This document shows, one piece after another, positions 15,582 through 27,500 of a DNA stretch of 30,897 nt (positions are counted from its first letter, which is position 1; the number at the start of each line of letters is the position of its first letter). The stretch is from CAZLMW01 sp964560875 (GTDB lineage Bacteria > Myxococcota_A > UBA9042): positions 1-30,897 of the forward strand of contig CAZLMW010000100.1 of NCBI GenBank assembly GCA_964560875.1, given 5' to 3'. A model generated the notes under the pieces. It searched no databases, was not told where the DNA came from, and was given only the letters and a program-made list of their open reading frames with translations. A program made the translations under genes and the position numbers.

Positions 15582-18500
15582 TCATTTTTGGATCTCGCAA
15601 CGGCTGCCGGTCCAAGTCGGCAAACAGATGCACTGACCGGTCGCCGAACACGAGGTGCGGGCGCGGAACACCGACATCTCGGCCTTGTGGGCGCCGCCGC
15701 CCTTGACGATCGCCATGTCCTTGCCGGCAAAGGCGACGCGTTCACCGAACCGCAACGTCGCGATCGCGGTCTTGCTGAGCAGCGTACTGCTGAACGAGAA
15801 CTGGCCTCCGCTCTCGGTCCAGAGCTCGACCATGCCCGCCTGAGTCTTGGCGGCGCGCGGCGAGCCGGGGCCAGAGATGAGCGCCAGGTCGGCGGCCAGC
15901 GCGACGGCGGCGCCGTATTGAGAACCATTCGGAGCGCCCTTGGGGATCATCGTCTGGACATGTTTCCACGTCCCCGCCTTGCGCTCGTAGAGCAGCGCTG
16001 CGCCCTTTTGCGACTTGTACAGGTAGGCGCCCACCAACAGCCTGTGTCCGGACAGCGCGACACGGCCGAAACCGCTATTGAGAAACCCCGCCGGCGGGCC
16101 GAGTTTGGCTTCGGTCTGCCACTGCCCATCTTTGTAACGGCGCAGCCAAACCGCTCCCGCGCCATTGTTGTGGTGCGCCGAACCCATCGCCACGAGGTCA
16201 CCTTCGCAATCGAGCCCGCCGATGTCGGCCAGCCGGTCGAGCTTGGCTGCATCCGCTGGTGCGATCGGGGCGCCGCGCGTCCACCTGGTGCCGCTTCGCT
16301 CAAACAGCCAGACCTCGCCTTTGAGGCTGACCGCGGGCTGCGCATGGGAGTGACCGACGAAGAGTCTGTCGCCACAGAGCGCCAGGGTAACGCCGAACGT
16401 GTTGTTGCTCTTGGGCCCCGGCGATCGCAGCACGACCTGCGGGTGCCAGTTGCCATCGGCATGCTGCTGGTAAACCAACACGCTCTGATCACCGCGCAGC
16501 GTGGCCGCCAGCGTGTCGCCGGAGATCGCAACCGCCACGCCAAACTGAGCCGATTTAGCCTGCAAGGGGCTGTGGAGAGTCTTGCCGTCGGCGACCATCC
16601 GACCGGTCAACGGGTTGCGTTTGAAGACCCGGACCTGCCCCACCGATATCACCGAAGGGCTGTAGTTCGCGGTTCCGATGACCATGCGGTCCCCCTCCGC
16701 GTCGATCGCGTGCGGTGACCGGTCATAGGCCGCGACCGCGCCCCCTCCTGTCGTGCTGATGAGGTCGCGCTGCAGGTTGTTGATGTCCGCCTTGGCGCCC
16801 TGGGAGCAATTGCAATCCAAGCACACGCCGCCGACGAGCGAAGCGCCGGGGTTCGGACAACGGCACGCGCCTTTTTGACACGAGCCGGTCTGCCCGCACT
16901 TGCTCGCGTCGGCCGCAGCTTTGCCCGCCTTGCACAGCCCAAGCTGGCAGGTGTCCGACAAAGTGCACGGCTCGCCATCGTCGCAGGCGCCGCCGTTGGT
17001 CGTGTTCGCCTTGACCTTGCAAGCCGCCCCGGACGGGGAGCCATCGCAGACGTTGGTCGTACAAGCGTTGCCGTCATCGCACGAAGTCCCGGCTGCGGCC
17101 GGCGCGTGTTTGCAGCTATCGCCACCGGCGCAGCTATCGACGGTACACGCGTTGCCGTCATCACAGTCGCGGTTTGGCCCGCACACATGTTGCTCGCAGC
17201 GCGCCCCGTGCCAACCCGGACGGCACACACACACACCGTCTGGCTGGCACAAACCGCCGCCGCTGAACACGTCGACGGCGCCGGACTTGGATTTGACCGC
17301 GCTGTCATGGGGCGCACCGATGAACGTCTCCGCCCCGGTGGTGGCGACGTGAAAGCCGAACTGGTGCGCACCGGGAGGCGCATCGCCCGAATCGACGCGA
17401 CGCTGCAACGACCAGGTCTGGTTGGCCTGCAGCCGGTACAGGTGCGCGACGCCGGCCTTGGCCACCGTTCCGAGCGTTTCGCCGGGCGCGCCGACGACCA
17501 GGGCCCCGCCGACGATGGCGACCGCGTGACCGAACAGCGCGTCGGCGCCGAGTCCGGGAGGCTGGAGCTTGGTGACGAGCTGCCAGGGTTGCGCGGACGA
17601 GAGGTTGGGCGCCTGCCGATACAGGTAGACCGCGCCGCGCTTTTTGCCGCTCAAGAACTCGGCCGGGGCGCCGACAACCAGCCGATCGCGATCGACAGCG
17701 ACGACACCGTACCCACCCGAGAAGGTGGCCGTCGGGTAGAGCGTCTGCTGCAGCTTGACCTGGCCCAGGGCGTGCGTGAACGCGAACAAGACCCCCGCAT
17801 TGCTGCCCTTGGTGTCGTGCTGTGGCGCCCCTGCAAAGAGCCAACCGTCGGACATCGCGAGGCTGCGAGCACCGCCGAACGTGTCGTTTTGCTTGAGCGA
17901 CGTCGGCCGGATCTTGTTGACCTGCTTCCAGCTGCCCGAGGCGTCGGAGTACAGGTACACGGCGCCTGTTTTTTCGGCCAGGAGCGCGCCGACGGCCGCG
18001 ATCTTACCATCGGTGGCTACCGCTGAACCGAAGCTGTCGGTGATCTTGGCGTCGGCGGCCTTGAGCGTCGCGGTGACCGTCCACTTGCCGTCCTTGTGTC
18101 GCATGATGTGGGCGGCACCCTGCGCGGGGATCTTGTCCGGTTCAGCCGAGATCGCGCCGACCACCGCGAGGTTGCCATGCAGGGCCAATGCGTTGCCGAA
18201 GCTGCCCTGGGCGACCGGGCCGTTGAGCTTGCTGCGACGCACCCACCCGTTGATCGGGTGGCGACCGAAGACGTGGACCTCGCCGCGCACGCTGTTGGCC
18301 GACTGGGCCCCGACGAGCATGGTGTCGCCCTGCACCGCGATCGCGCCGCCAAAGTTTTCATTGCCCTGCGCAACGGCTGCCCGAAGCACCTGGAACCGAT
18401 AGGAGCCGACGTTGTTGGCGAGCACCGCGCCCGCGCCGCACGAACATGGCAAACACAGCCCGGCCGAATCTCGCTGACCGATCGGGCACCCGCACGCGCC

Positions 18501-21500
18501 GCCTTCCTGGCACACGTTCGCGCCCCCACAGCCCAGCCCGTCGTCGGCGAGCGTCCATGCCTTGCGCGCCTTGTCGGGTTGGCAGACTTCGCACGGCTGG
18601 GTGGGGTTGCGGTCGCCCGGCTTGAAGCACGTGCTGCCGATGCGGCAGAAGGCGTCCTGCATATCGAGCGCGCGGATGCGGTGCAGCCCCGGTTCGGAGA
18701 AGAACAGCTTGCCGGTCGCGTCAAACGCCATCTTGCGGGGCGAGCTGAACTTGGCGACCAGCGCCGGCCCGTCCTGGAAGCCCTTGGCGGACGCCGTGAT
18801 CGCGACGACGTTGAACTGGCTGCGGCGCCGCGCGATGTGCACGTTGCCGCCAAAGAAGTAGATCGCGCCCTCGCTGTCCACGGCGAGGCCCGGCGTGTGC
18901 AAGATGCCCTTTTGCAGCGTGGTGACCTTCTTGTTGGACATCCGGACTTGGCGGATCGAGCCGGTGTTGGACGCGTCGCGAACGTAGAGCAGCGAGCCAT
19001 CCGGACTCAATGCGAGATCGCCAGGCCCTGTAAACCGCGCTTGCGTGCCAAACCCGTTGTTGTTGCCCGGCGAACCAGCGCCCGCGAAGGTCCCGAGGTT
19101 GCCGTGCGCGTCAAGGGTGCGAATCGTGTGGTTGGCCGCGTCTGCCAGCAGCCAGGTCCCGTCGTTGCGCTGCACCATCGACTGCACATCCGTGAACGCG
19201 CCCACGCCTTGCGGTCCGTCGGTGCTCCCAGGTGTTCCCTTGCCGGCGATGCGCTCGACGATGTCGGTGTTGGTGCGCAGTCGACGGATGAACAAACGCC
19301 CGTCGGCGAAATAGATGTGGCCGTCGCGGCCAGCGGCCAACGCGGTGAGCGGCTGGATCTTGGCGAACGAGCGTGGCCCGTCGAGGTCGCCCTTGCCCGC
19401 TGCGCCAACGATCGTCCGCACCTCGCCGTCCTCGTCGACGCGACGAATCTTGCCGTCGCTCGTGCCAAACCAGAGCCGGCCTGCCGCGTCGAACGCCAGC
19501 GTCTCGGGGCCGTCGATCGTCGCGTCCGAGATGGACCCATCCGCGGAGCCGCGCACGCCGGTACCCACGGTAGTCGCGACGAAGCCGGTGTCGCCGACCT
19601 TGGGCCGGCACACCTTGTCGTTGCAGTGCGACGTCTTCGTGCAGGGATCGCCGTCGTCGCAAACCGCGCCGTCGTTGACCTTGGTGCCGCCCATGCAGCG
19701 CCCCTGGTTGCACGACGTCAGCTTGGTGCACGGGTTGCCGTCGTCGCACGACTTGGCGAACAGCGGCTTGAACACACAGCCCAACTTGTTGTCGCACGAG
19801 TCCGCCGTGCACACCTCGTCGTCGTTGCAGCTGCTGCCCGCTTTGCAGGTTGTCCCCTGGCAGCTGTCGCCAACTGTGCAAATGCTGCCGTCCTCGCACG
19901 CGCCGCCGGTAACGCCGTCGCAATTGATGTCCTTGGTCGCGCAGCCCTCGGTCGCGCCGGGCTTGATGGCGCTGTTGCCGTCGTTGCAGTCGTCACCCGT
20001 GGTGCACGCGGCGGCGAACAGCGGGTAACACCACGGTTTGAGGGCGTTGCCGACGCCTCCGGCGAAGCTCGCCTGCTGGATACAAAGCCGTTTGCCGGCC
20101 CGGAACATGTGGACGTGCGTGGTCCGCTTGTAGTCGAGGACGTCGCGCAGCCAGGCGCCGTTGCGCGAAAACGCAGCGACAGGACCGGTCGATGTGCCCT
20201 TGGTCTTGGCGTAGATGACGTCGCTGACAACGGTGAACATCTGCACGGCGAGGTGAACCTTGGCGGCGCCATCGACATCCGCGACGCGGACGGTTGTGGC
20301 CTTCTGACCGCTGTCGCGACGCAAAGCAACGAGCATGAACGGGTCCTTGGACGCGCTGTAGCCGGTCCAGACCTTGTCGCCGTCGACCGCCAACCCGACA
20401 CCTGCGCCCACGTCCGGGCTGGTCCACACGACCGACTTCATCAAGCCGTTGCCGCGCACCACCGCGCCGTCCAACACTGCGTAAACAGAATCGGTCCGGT
20501 CGTCGCCAGCGATGGGCAACGAGATCGCCTGACGAACCCGGAAGCTGCCGAGATAGCCGAGCTTGGCGTCATCCTTGAAGCGGAAGATCGTCCCCCTCTT
20601 TGTCGAAGACTCCTCCAGCCCCCACCACTCGCGACGGAAGCCGTGGTGATACATGCCGCCCTGCTTGAGAGCCACGGCCGCCACGTCGGGCGCGACACGA
20701 GCCGCTGCTCCAGCCTTGGTCTGCACGAGAGGGCACCGACCGAGCAGGTCCTTGAACGTGTTGCCGCACGTCGCCCCCGCGACCACCTTGAGCCCCTTGT
20801 CGCAGAACCCGTCGGCGTCGTCGTCGCAGCCCTCGTCGACCTTGTTGTTGCAGTCGTCGTCCTGGCCATCGCACACCTTCTCGCTGTCGAGCGGCACGAG
20901 CTTGTCGCCATCGCCGCAGTCGCTGCCCGTGCTCAACCCCTTTTGCACATCGACGGTGCAGGGACCCTTGGCTGAAACGACCGCTCCGAGCCGACACCGT
21001 CCGTCGCCATCGCGATCACACCCTTCGTCGGCCGTTCCGTCGCAGTCGCTATCCAAGCCGTCGCATTGGCGCTCAAAGGGCGGCCGCACACCCTTCGCCT
21101 TGTCGTTGCAGTCATCGCCCGCCTTGCACAGCGGTTCGGCGACGAGCCCGGGCCACAGGTTTCGCAACGTCCAGGTCACCCCCGTCTTGGGAGTCCAGAC
21201 GTAAGGCGCCGCATAAAACGCGCGCTTCGCTCCGATACCGGCCTTCGCTTTGCCGACGAGCTTGCCGGTCACCGCGCTGTAGATCGCCTCGGTCGTCGCG
21301 CTGCCAGCGAGATAATAAGGCCCCGTACGACCGATGAATTGCACCGTCGTGTTCGCACCTTGTAGCTGCCGGATAAGCACGGGCGCGAAGGTGGCGCTGT
21401 TGAATCCCTGGATGACGCCGGGCTTGTCGGTGGTCATGACGTAAACGGTCGACTTGTCAACGAAGATCGCGTGGCAATCGCCGCCAACCTTGATCGCAGC

Positions 21501-24500
21501 TTCGACCACCGCGCTCGTCCCGATATGGCGGCTGACCGCATGACCCGATTCGCTCGCATGGCAACGGAACCAGGCATCGCGGGCTGCGTCTCCGGCCAGG
21601 CCGTTGGGGTGACCGAGGCCGATCAGCGGGAACGCTCCGAGCGGCGAAAGCGTGTGGTCGTTGCCGAGCACCGAGTCGTAGCGCTCGACGTGATACGGCC
21701 CCTGCGACTTGGCGTGGGGTCGCACCAGCCAGATTTCGTCGCGGAACGGATGGCCGCCACCGGCCGATTGGTGCATGGGCGTGCCGGCAGCGGCGGACAC
21801 GACGCCGTTCTTGGCGGGATCGGCCAGCACGGTCGAGACACGCGCGATGTACGCACAGCCCGAAGCGTCCCCGAGTGTGCCTTTGCATGTGGCGCCCGCG
21901 GCGAGATCCATCTTCTTGTCGCAGTGGCCGTCGTTGTCGTCGTCGCACCCGTCATCAACCGTGCCATCGCAGTCGTCGTCGACGCCGTCGCACACCGTTT
22001 CGGTCGCCTTGGGCAGCTTCGGGTCGCCGGGAACACAGTCCGTTCCTTTGCCGCCCGCAGCGTTCTTCGAGCACGGCCCGCCGTGCGCCGAAACAGCCAT
22101 CCCCGCTGCACACAGCCCGTCTCCGTCCCGATCGCAGCCTTCGTCGATGCGGCCGTCGCAGTCGTCGTCCTTGCCGTCGCAGACCGTCTCGCCGCCCGGA
22201 TGAACCGCCTTGTCGCTGTCGTTGCAGTCGTCCCCTGCCTTGGCGCAGTCGCCCTTGAAGAAGCTCAAAAGATCGATGTCATGGACCGTTTTCGTGCTCT
22301 TGTTCCACACCCATGGCGCCGCGAAGAAGTGCCATGACTGCGCCGTGTTCAGCACCGACTGGGCAGCGAGCTGGGCCTTGAGGTTGAAGACCTTGTGCAG
22401 CTTGGCCTTGACGTCGCCGACGACCAAGCGCCCGCCCGCAACACCGATGTAGGACGCCGACTGCACGCCCTTGAGCTGCACGACGCCGGCGGCCTTGAAG
22501 CTGTGGATTTGGTCGGTGGTCCACTTGAACACGACGTGCTGCGCCTGCTTGCCGACGCGGTAGACGTGTTGGCCGTCGAAATACATCGCGACGCAGTCGT
22601 CCGTTGTCCCGAGCACGCCGAGCACCTTGGTCGACGCGCCCTGGTACTTGGTGAGCGACTTCTTGGCGCCGGTCAGGTCGTGGCAGCTGTACCACTGATC
22701 GACCTTGAGGGCGCCGGCGAGGGCGTTTGGCCGCGGCTGTCCCGTGAGCGGAAAACCGCCGAGGGCGAGCAGCTTGTGATCGGTGCCCGGCTGCGGTTCG
22801 AGCCGCTGGACGCCAAATTGCCCGGCGCTGGGCTCGCGAACCAGCCAGATCTCCTCGCGGAAGGGATGGCCACCGCCGGTCAGGTTCGTATTGCGCAGGT
22901 CATCGCCGGCAGGCGCGAGGTACGGCTGCTTGGACAACGGGTACGTGTCGATCCGACCCTCGACCCCCTCGCACCGCGCCTTGACGCCCAGGGTGTTCGC
23001 ACATGTCGCGCCCTTCGCGACGCCGAGTGACAGGTCGCAGAAGCCATCCCCGTCGTCGTCACAACCCTCGTCCTTGTGTTTGTCGCAGTCGTTGTCGAGT
23101 CCGTCGCACCACTCCTTTGTGGACGGCGACAGGTCGGATTTGTTGTCGTTGCAGTCGTCGCCCTTGAGGCACGCGGGCCGCAGGACGTTGCGGCATTTCA
23201 GGGTCAGGCTGTCCTTGGAAAGACACAGGTAGCGGCCGTCGAACAGGCTGAGCGAAGGCTGAACGGCCAGCGGCAACGTCCAGCGCAAGACCTTGGACGA
23301 TTGGCGATGACGGCTGAGGACCTTGGCGTTGTTGAGCACCGAAAACAGCCGCCCACTGACCGGCACCATCACGTCGACCTTGTTGGCGGGCAACAGGTCG
23401 AACTCGCCGGTCTTGGACCCGTTGGCGTGATGCAACATCTGGATGCGGCTGTTGGTGCCGATCGCGACCCAAACCGTGCCCGACTCGATGGCGATGGCGC
23501 GCGCGGAGTTGAGCTTCTTCCACAGCACCTGGCCCTTGGCGTCGATGCGCTGCGCACCCTGCTGCATGCTGGCGACGAAAAAGTCACCGATAAGCGCGTG
23601 CCCCACCAGGCCGGTGACCGCCGGGATCGCCAGGCTCTTGGTGCCGATCTCGCGACCACCCTCGTCGAAACGGCGCAGCACAGTTGGCGCCTTGCTGACC
23701 AGCTGGCCGACCCAATACTCGCGGAAGAAGCCGTGGTAGCCACCCCGCAGTTGTCCGGTCAGGGGCGTGCTCGGCTGCAGCTTGAGCTCGTGCGTGACGT
23801 GAACATCACCGTCGTTGAGCACCCCGGGGCAATGGCTGCGCGACCCGAGTGACCCGGCGCATTGGGCGGTGTCGTCGAGGCCCAATGTGTTGTCGCAATG
23901 GCCGTCGCCATCGGTGTCGCAGCCCTCATCGGTGTTGCCGTTGCAGTTGTTGTCGAGGCCGTCGCAGCGCTCCTTTGCGCCGATCCGCGCGCCGCTGTTG
24001 CCGTCGAGACAATCTCGGCCGGAGCCCGTCGCGACGTCCTTGGCGCACGGGCCGTCCTTGGTGACCACCAAACCCGCGGCGCAGTGGCCGTCCTTGTCGA
24101 CGTCGCACCACTCATCGACGATGCCGTCGCAGTCGTTGTCGAGGCCGTCGCAGGCCTCTTTGACGCTCGGAGCCAGGGAGGATTTCTTGTCGTCGCAGTC
24201 GTCGCCGTTGTTGCACAAGGGCGTCGTGGCGTGGAAGCAGGAATGAACGCCAAAACCGGTCTTGTTGACGCACAACGAGCGCTCGATTTCGAGCACCGGC
24301 AGGGCGGTCTGAACCGGCAAACGGAACGTCGATTTGACCGCCTTGCCGAGCAGGTCATAGCGGCGCAGGACCGTCGTGGATGAGGTGTTCTCCGGGTCGT
24401 TGTGTTGCACGAAGAAGTGACCGAACGCGATGCTCATCGCCAACACGGATCGGTCTGTGCCCGGGCGCTTGAGGTTGAAGCTGCTCGATGTCTTGCCGGT

Positions 24501-27500
24501 GAGCGGGCTCAGGCGAAAGATGGTCGAGTCATTGGCGGCTGCGCTCGCGGCGTAGATCGAGCTGCTGCCGGCCGCGACGCCCCCAACCTGCACTTTCTTG
24601 CCGGCCTTTTCGGCGTGCGCTGCCCACACCCCGACGCCGGACAAACCCTTGGTTCGAATCACGCCGGCGAGCGCGTGACTGACATACCAATCGCCGGTCT
24701 TGCGGTCGCCGCATACCGCACGGATGGACTTGCCGGGCGCCGCGGTCGAGAAGTTGCCCAACAGCGCTCCGGTCGGTGCATAGCGGTGAACAACGGCCTC
24801 GGCGCGGGTGGCACCGGGCCCCACGTGGCGCACCTGCCAGATCTCCGCCCGCTTGGGATGCCAAAATGCCAGCGCGCGGTCGCCCGACTTGCCGTCCGCG
24901 CCCAGTGTCACGGTCCCCGACGGACCCTTCGGCGTATAATCCCCGTCGATCGGGAGCGCGGCGCAACCGCTCGCCCCAGCCAGCAACGTCTTGGTGCACA
25001 ACGCGCCCTTCAGCACCTGCATCCCATCGGTGCAGTGCCCGTCCTGGTCGACATCGCAGCCGTTGTCCGCAACCCCGTCGCAATCGTTGTCCTTGCCGTC
25101 GCACACCTCGGCCGATGACGTGTACTGACAGCCCTTGAGCTTGTCGCACGTGCCCTTGCACGCGCCCTTATCCGCGCACGTGATGGCCCCGCCACTGCAC
25201 GCCCCGGCCTTGCACGCGTCCTTGTCGGTACACGCGTCCCCGTCGTCGCACGCGATGGCATTGGGCGCGAAAACACAGCCGGTCTTGGCGTCGCACGAAT
25301 CGGTCGTACACGGGTTGGTGTCACTGCACGTCTTGAGGGTCCCGCCCCCGCATTGCCCAGTGGCCAGGCACGCGCTTGCCGACGTGCACGCGTTGCCGTC
25401 GTCACACGCCTTGCCGACCGAAGCCTTGAAGACGCAACCCTGCTTGGCGTCGCACGAATCCGCCGTGCAGACCTTGCCGTCGTTGCAAACCGTCGCGGCC
25501 CCACCCAGGCAGACCGCCTTGTCGCCACACGCATCGGTCGTGGTGCACGCGTTGCCATCGTCGCAGCTCTTGCCCGTGGCCACCGAGAAAACACAGCCCT
25601 TGGCCGCCTCACACTTGTCGTCCGTACACGCGTTCTTGTCGTCGCAGTCCAGGGTCGCCGCGCTGGCCGCCTGCACGCATTCACCGCTCTTGCAGGCCGT
25701 CGCGAGGGTGCAGATATCGTTGTCCGCGCACGTGACGCCCTCGTTGAACGGCAGCGATTTGCAGGCCCCGTTCTTGGGATCGCACTGCTCCTGCTTGCAC
25801 AACCCACCGGGCGTCAGCTTGCACTTGACGACCGTCTTGGGGTTGACCTTGCACGCCCACGACTCCTTGGCCCCGGTCTTGTCGCAATACAGCGTTCCGT
25901 TGCACGGGTTGCCATCCTCGAAGTCGGCGCAGTCATCGCCAAGCGGGCACTGGCACACGTTGAGGCTGACCTCGCACACCCCGTCTTTGCATGACTCCTG
26001 CGAGCACTTGCTGCCATCGGCCTCGCACGGCTTGCCATCCGGTTCCTTGTTGACCTTGCACTTGCCGTCCTTGGGGTCGCAGGTGTTGGGCGCGCAGACG
26101 TCGGCGCCGTCCGGGCAGCTCTTGACCGAGGCCAGGTTGACCTTGCAAACCCACGACGCCTTGTCGGCCTTGGCCTTGTCGCAATACAGCAGCCCGTTGC
26201 AGATATCGCCGTCCTCGAACGCGGCGCAGTCCTTGGTCGCGGAGCACGGGCAGTGGTTTTTGCCGGCTTCACAAGCGCCGTTGCTGCACCGATCCGGAGA
26301 CGTGCACGCCGTGCCGTCGTATTCGCAAGCCTGGCCGTCGAGCGCGGGCACCGGGGCGCATTTGCCGGTCGCGGGGACGCAGCGGTTCTTAAGGCATTCG
26401 GTGTCGGCGGCGCCCGAACACACGGGGGCAGACGCGGGGTTGAGCTTGCACTGGCCGATTTTCAAGTCGCAGTACAGCTTGGTGCCGAGGCAGCGGTCCT
26501 CGATACTGGCCTCGTGTTTGGCGCAGTCCGCGGTCTTGCTGCAGTAGCACTTGCCCTTGGTCATTTCGCACTTGGCCTTGCTGCACTTGGCCTCGACCGT
26601 GCAGGGCGAGCCGTCGTGGCACTTGGCCCCGTCCTTGAGCGTCTTGAGCTTGCAGACGCCGTCCTTGGGGTCGCAGGTAGCGCGCCGACAGGGCGAATCG
26701 TGAACCGACGGGCAGCCGACCACGGTGGCGGCGTTGACGCGGCATGTTCCGGTCGCTTTTTCGCAGTACAGGGTGCCATTGCAGGCGTTGCCGTCCTCGT
26801 GCGGGGCGCAGTCCGACGTCTTGTTGCAGCCGCAGGGCGGGACGAACTTGATGTGCTTGCACTCGCCGTCCTTGCAGAGCTCCTGGCTGCACGACGTGCC
26901 ATCGGTGTCGCAGTTGGATTGGGCGCTCGTCGGGATGCCCTTGGCCGGGATCTTGGCCGGGTCGAGCAGCTTGGGCTTGCAGGTGCCGTCTTTGTCGTCG
27001 CACGTCCACTTGACGCAGGCGCCGTCTTTGAACGACGAGCACTTGATAACCGACGCCGGGTTGACGCGGCACATCTTCGTCGCGACGTCGCAGTACGGCG
27101 AGCCGTTGCACGGTTTTCCGTCGTCCTTGCAGTCGGCGATGGTCTGGCATTGGCAGGTCGGATCCACCTTTGTGGCGACACACGAGCCGTCTTTGCAGCT
27201 CGATGCGGTGCTGCACACGAGCCCGTCGTCGCAGGTTTTGCCGTCGTCGGGCAGGTAGCGGCATTTGCCGTCCTTGGGGTCGCACTTGTTGACCGCGCAT
27301 GGGTCGGGCGACTTGCTCGAGCAGGTGACGACCGAGCTCAGCTTGATCTCGCACGTGTGCGTCTTGAGATCGCAGAAGTAGTCGGGGTTACACGGGTTGG
27401 CGTCGTTCTTGTCGGCGCAGTCGCCGGTCTTTTCGCAGGCGCACACCTTCGGCCCGGTGCACGTGAGCTTGCCGGCGTCCCCCAAGGTGCAGGTATCCGG

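Noticed and set aside
18096..20975. Plus-strand open frame of 959 codons inside the giant gene
   Set aside because: It is the antisense of the Cys-repeat and NHL coding sequence; composition is Val/Ala/Arg-biased with no recognisable domain.
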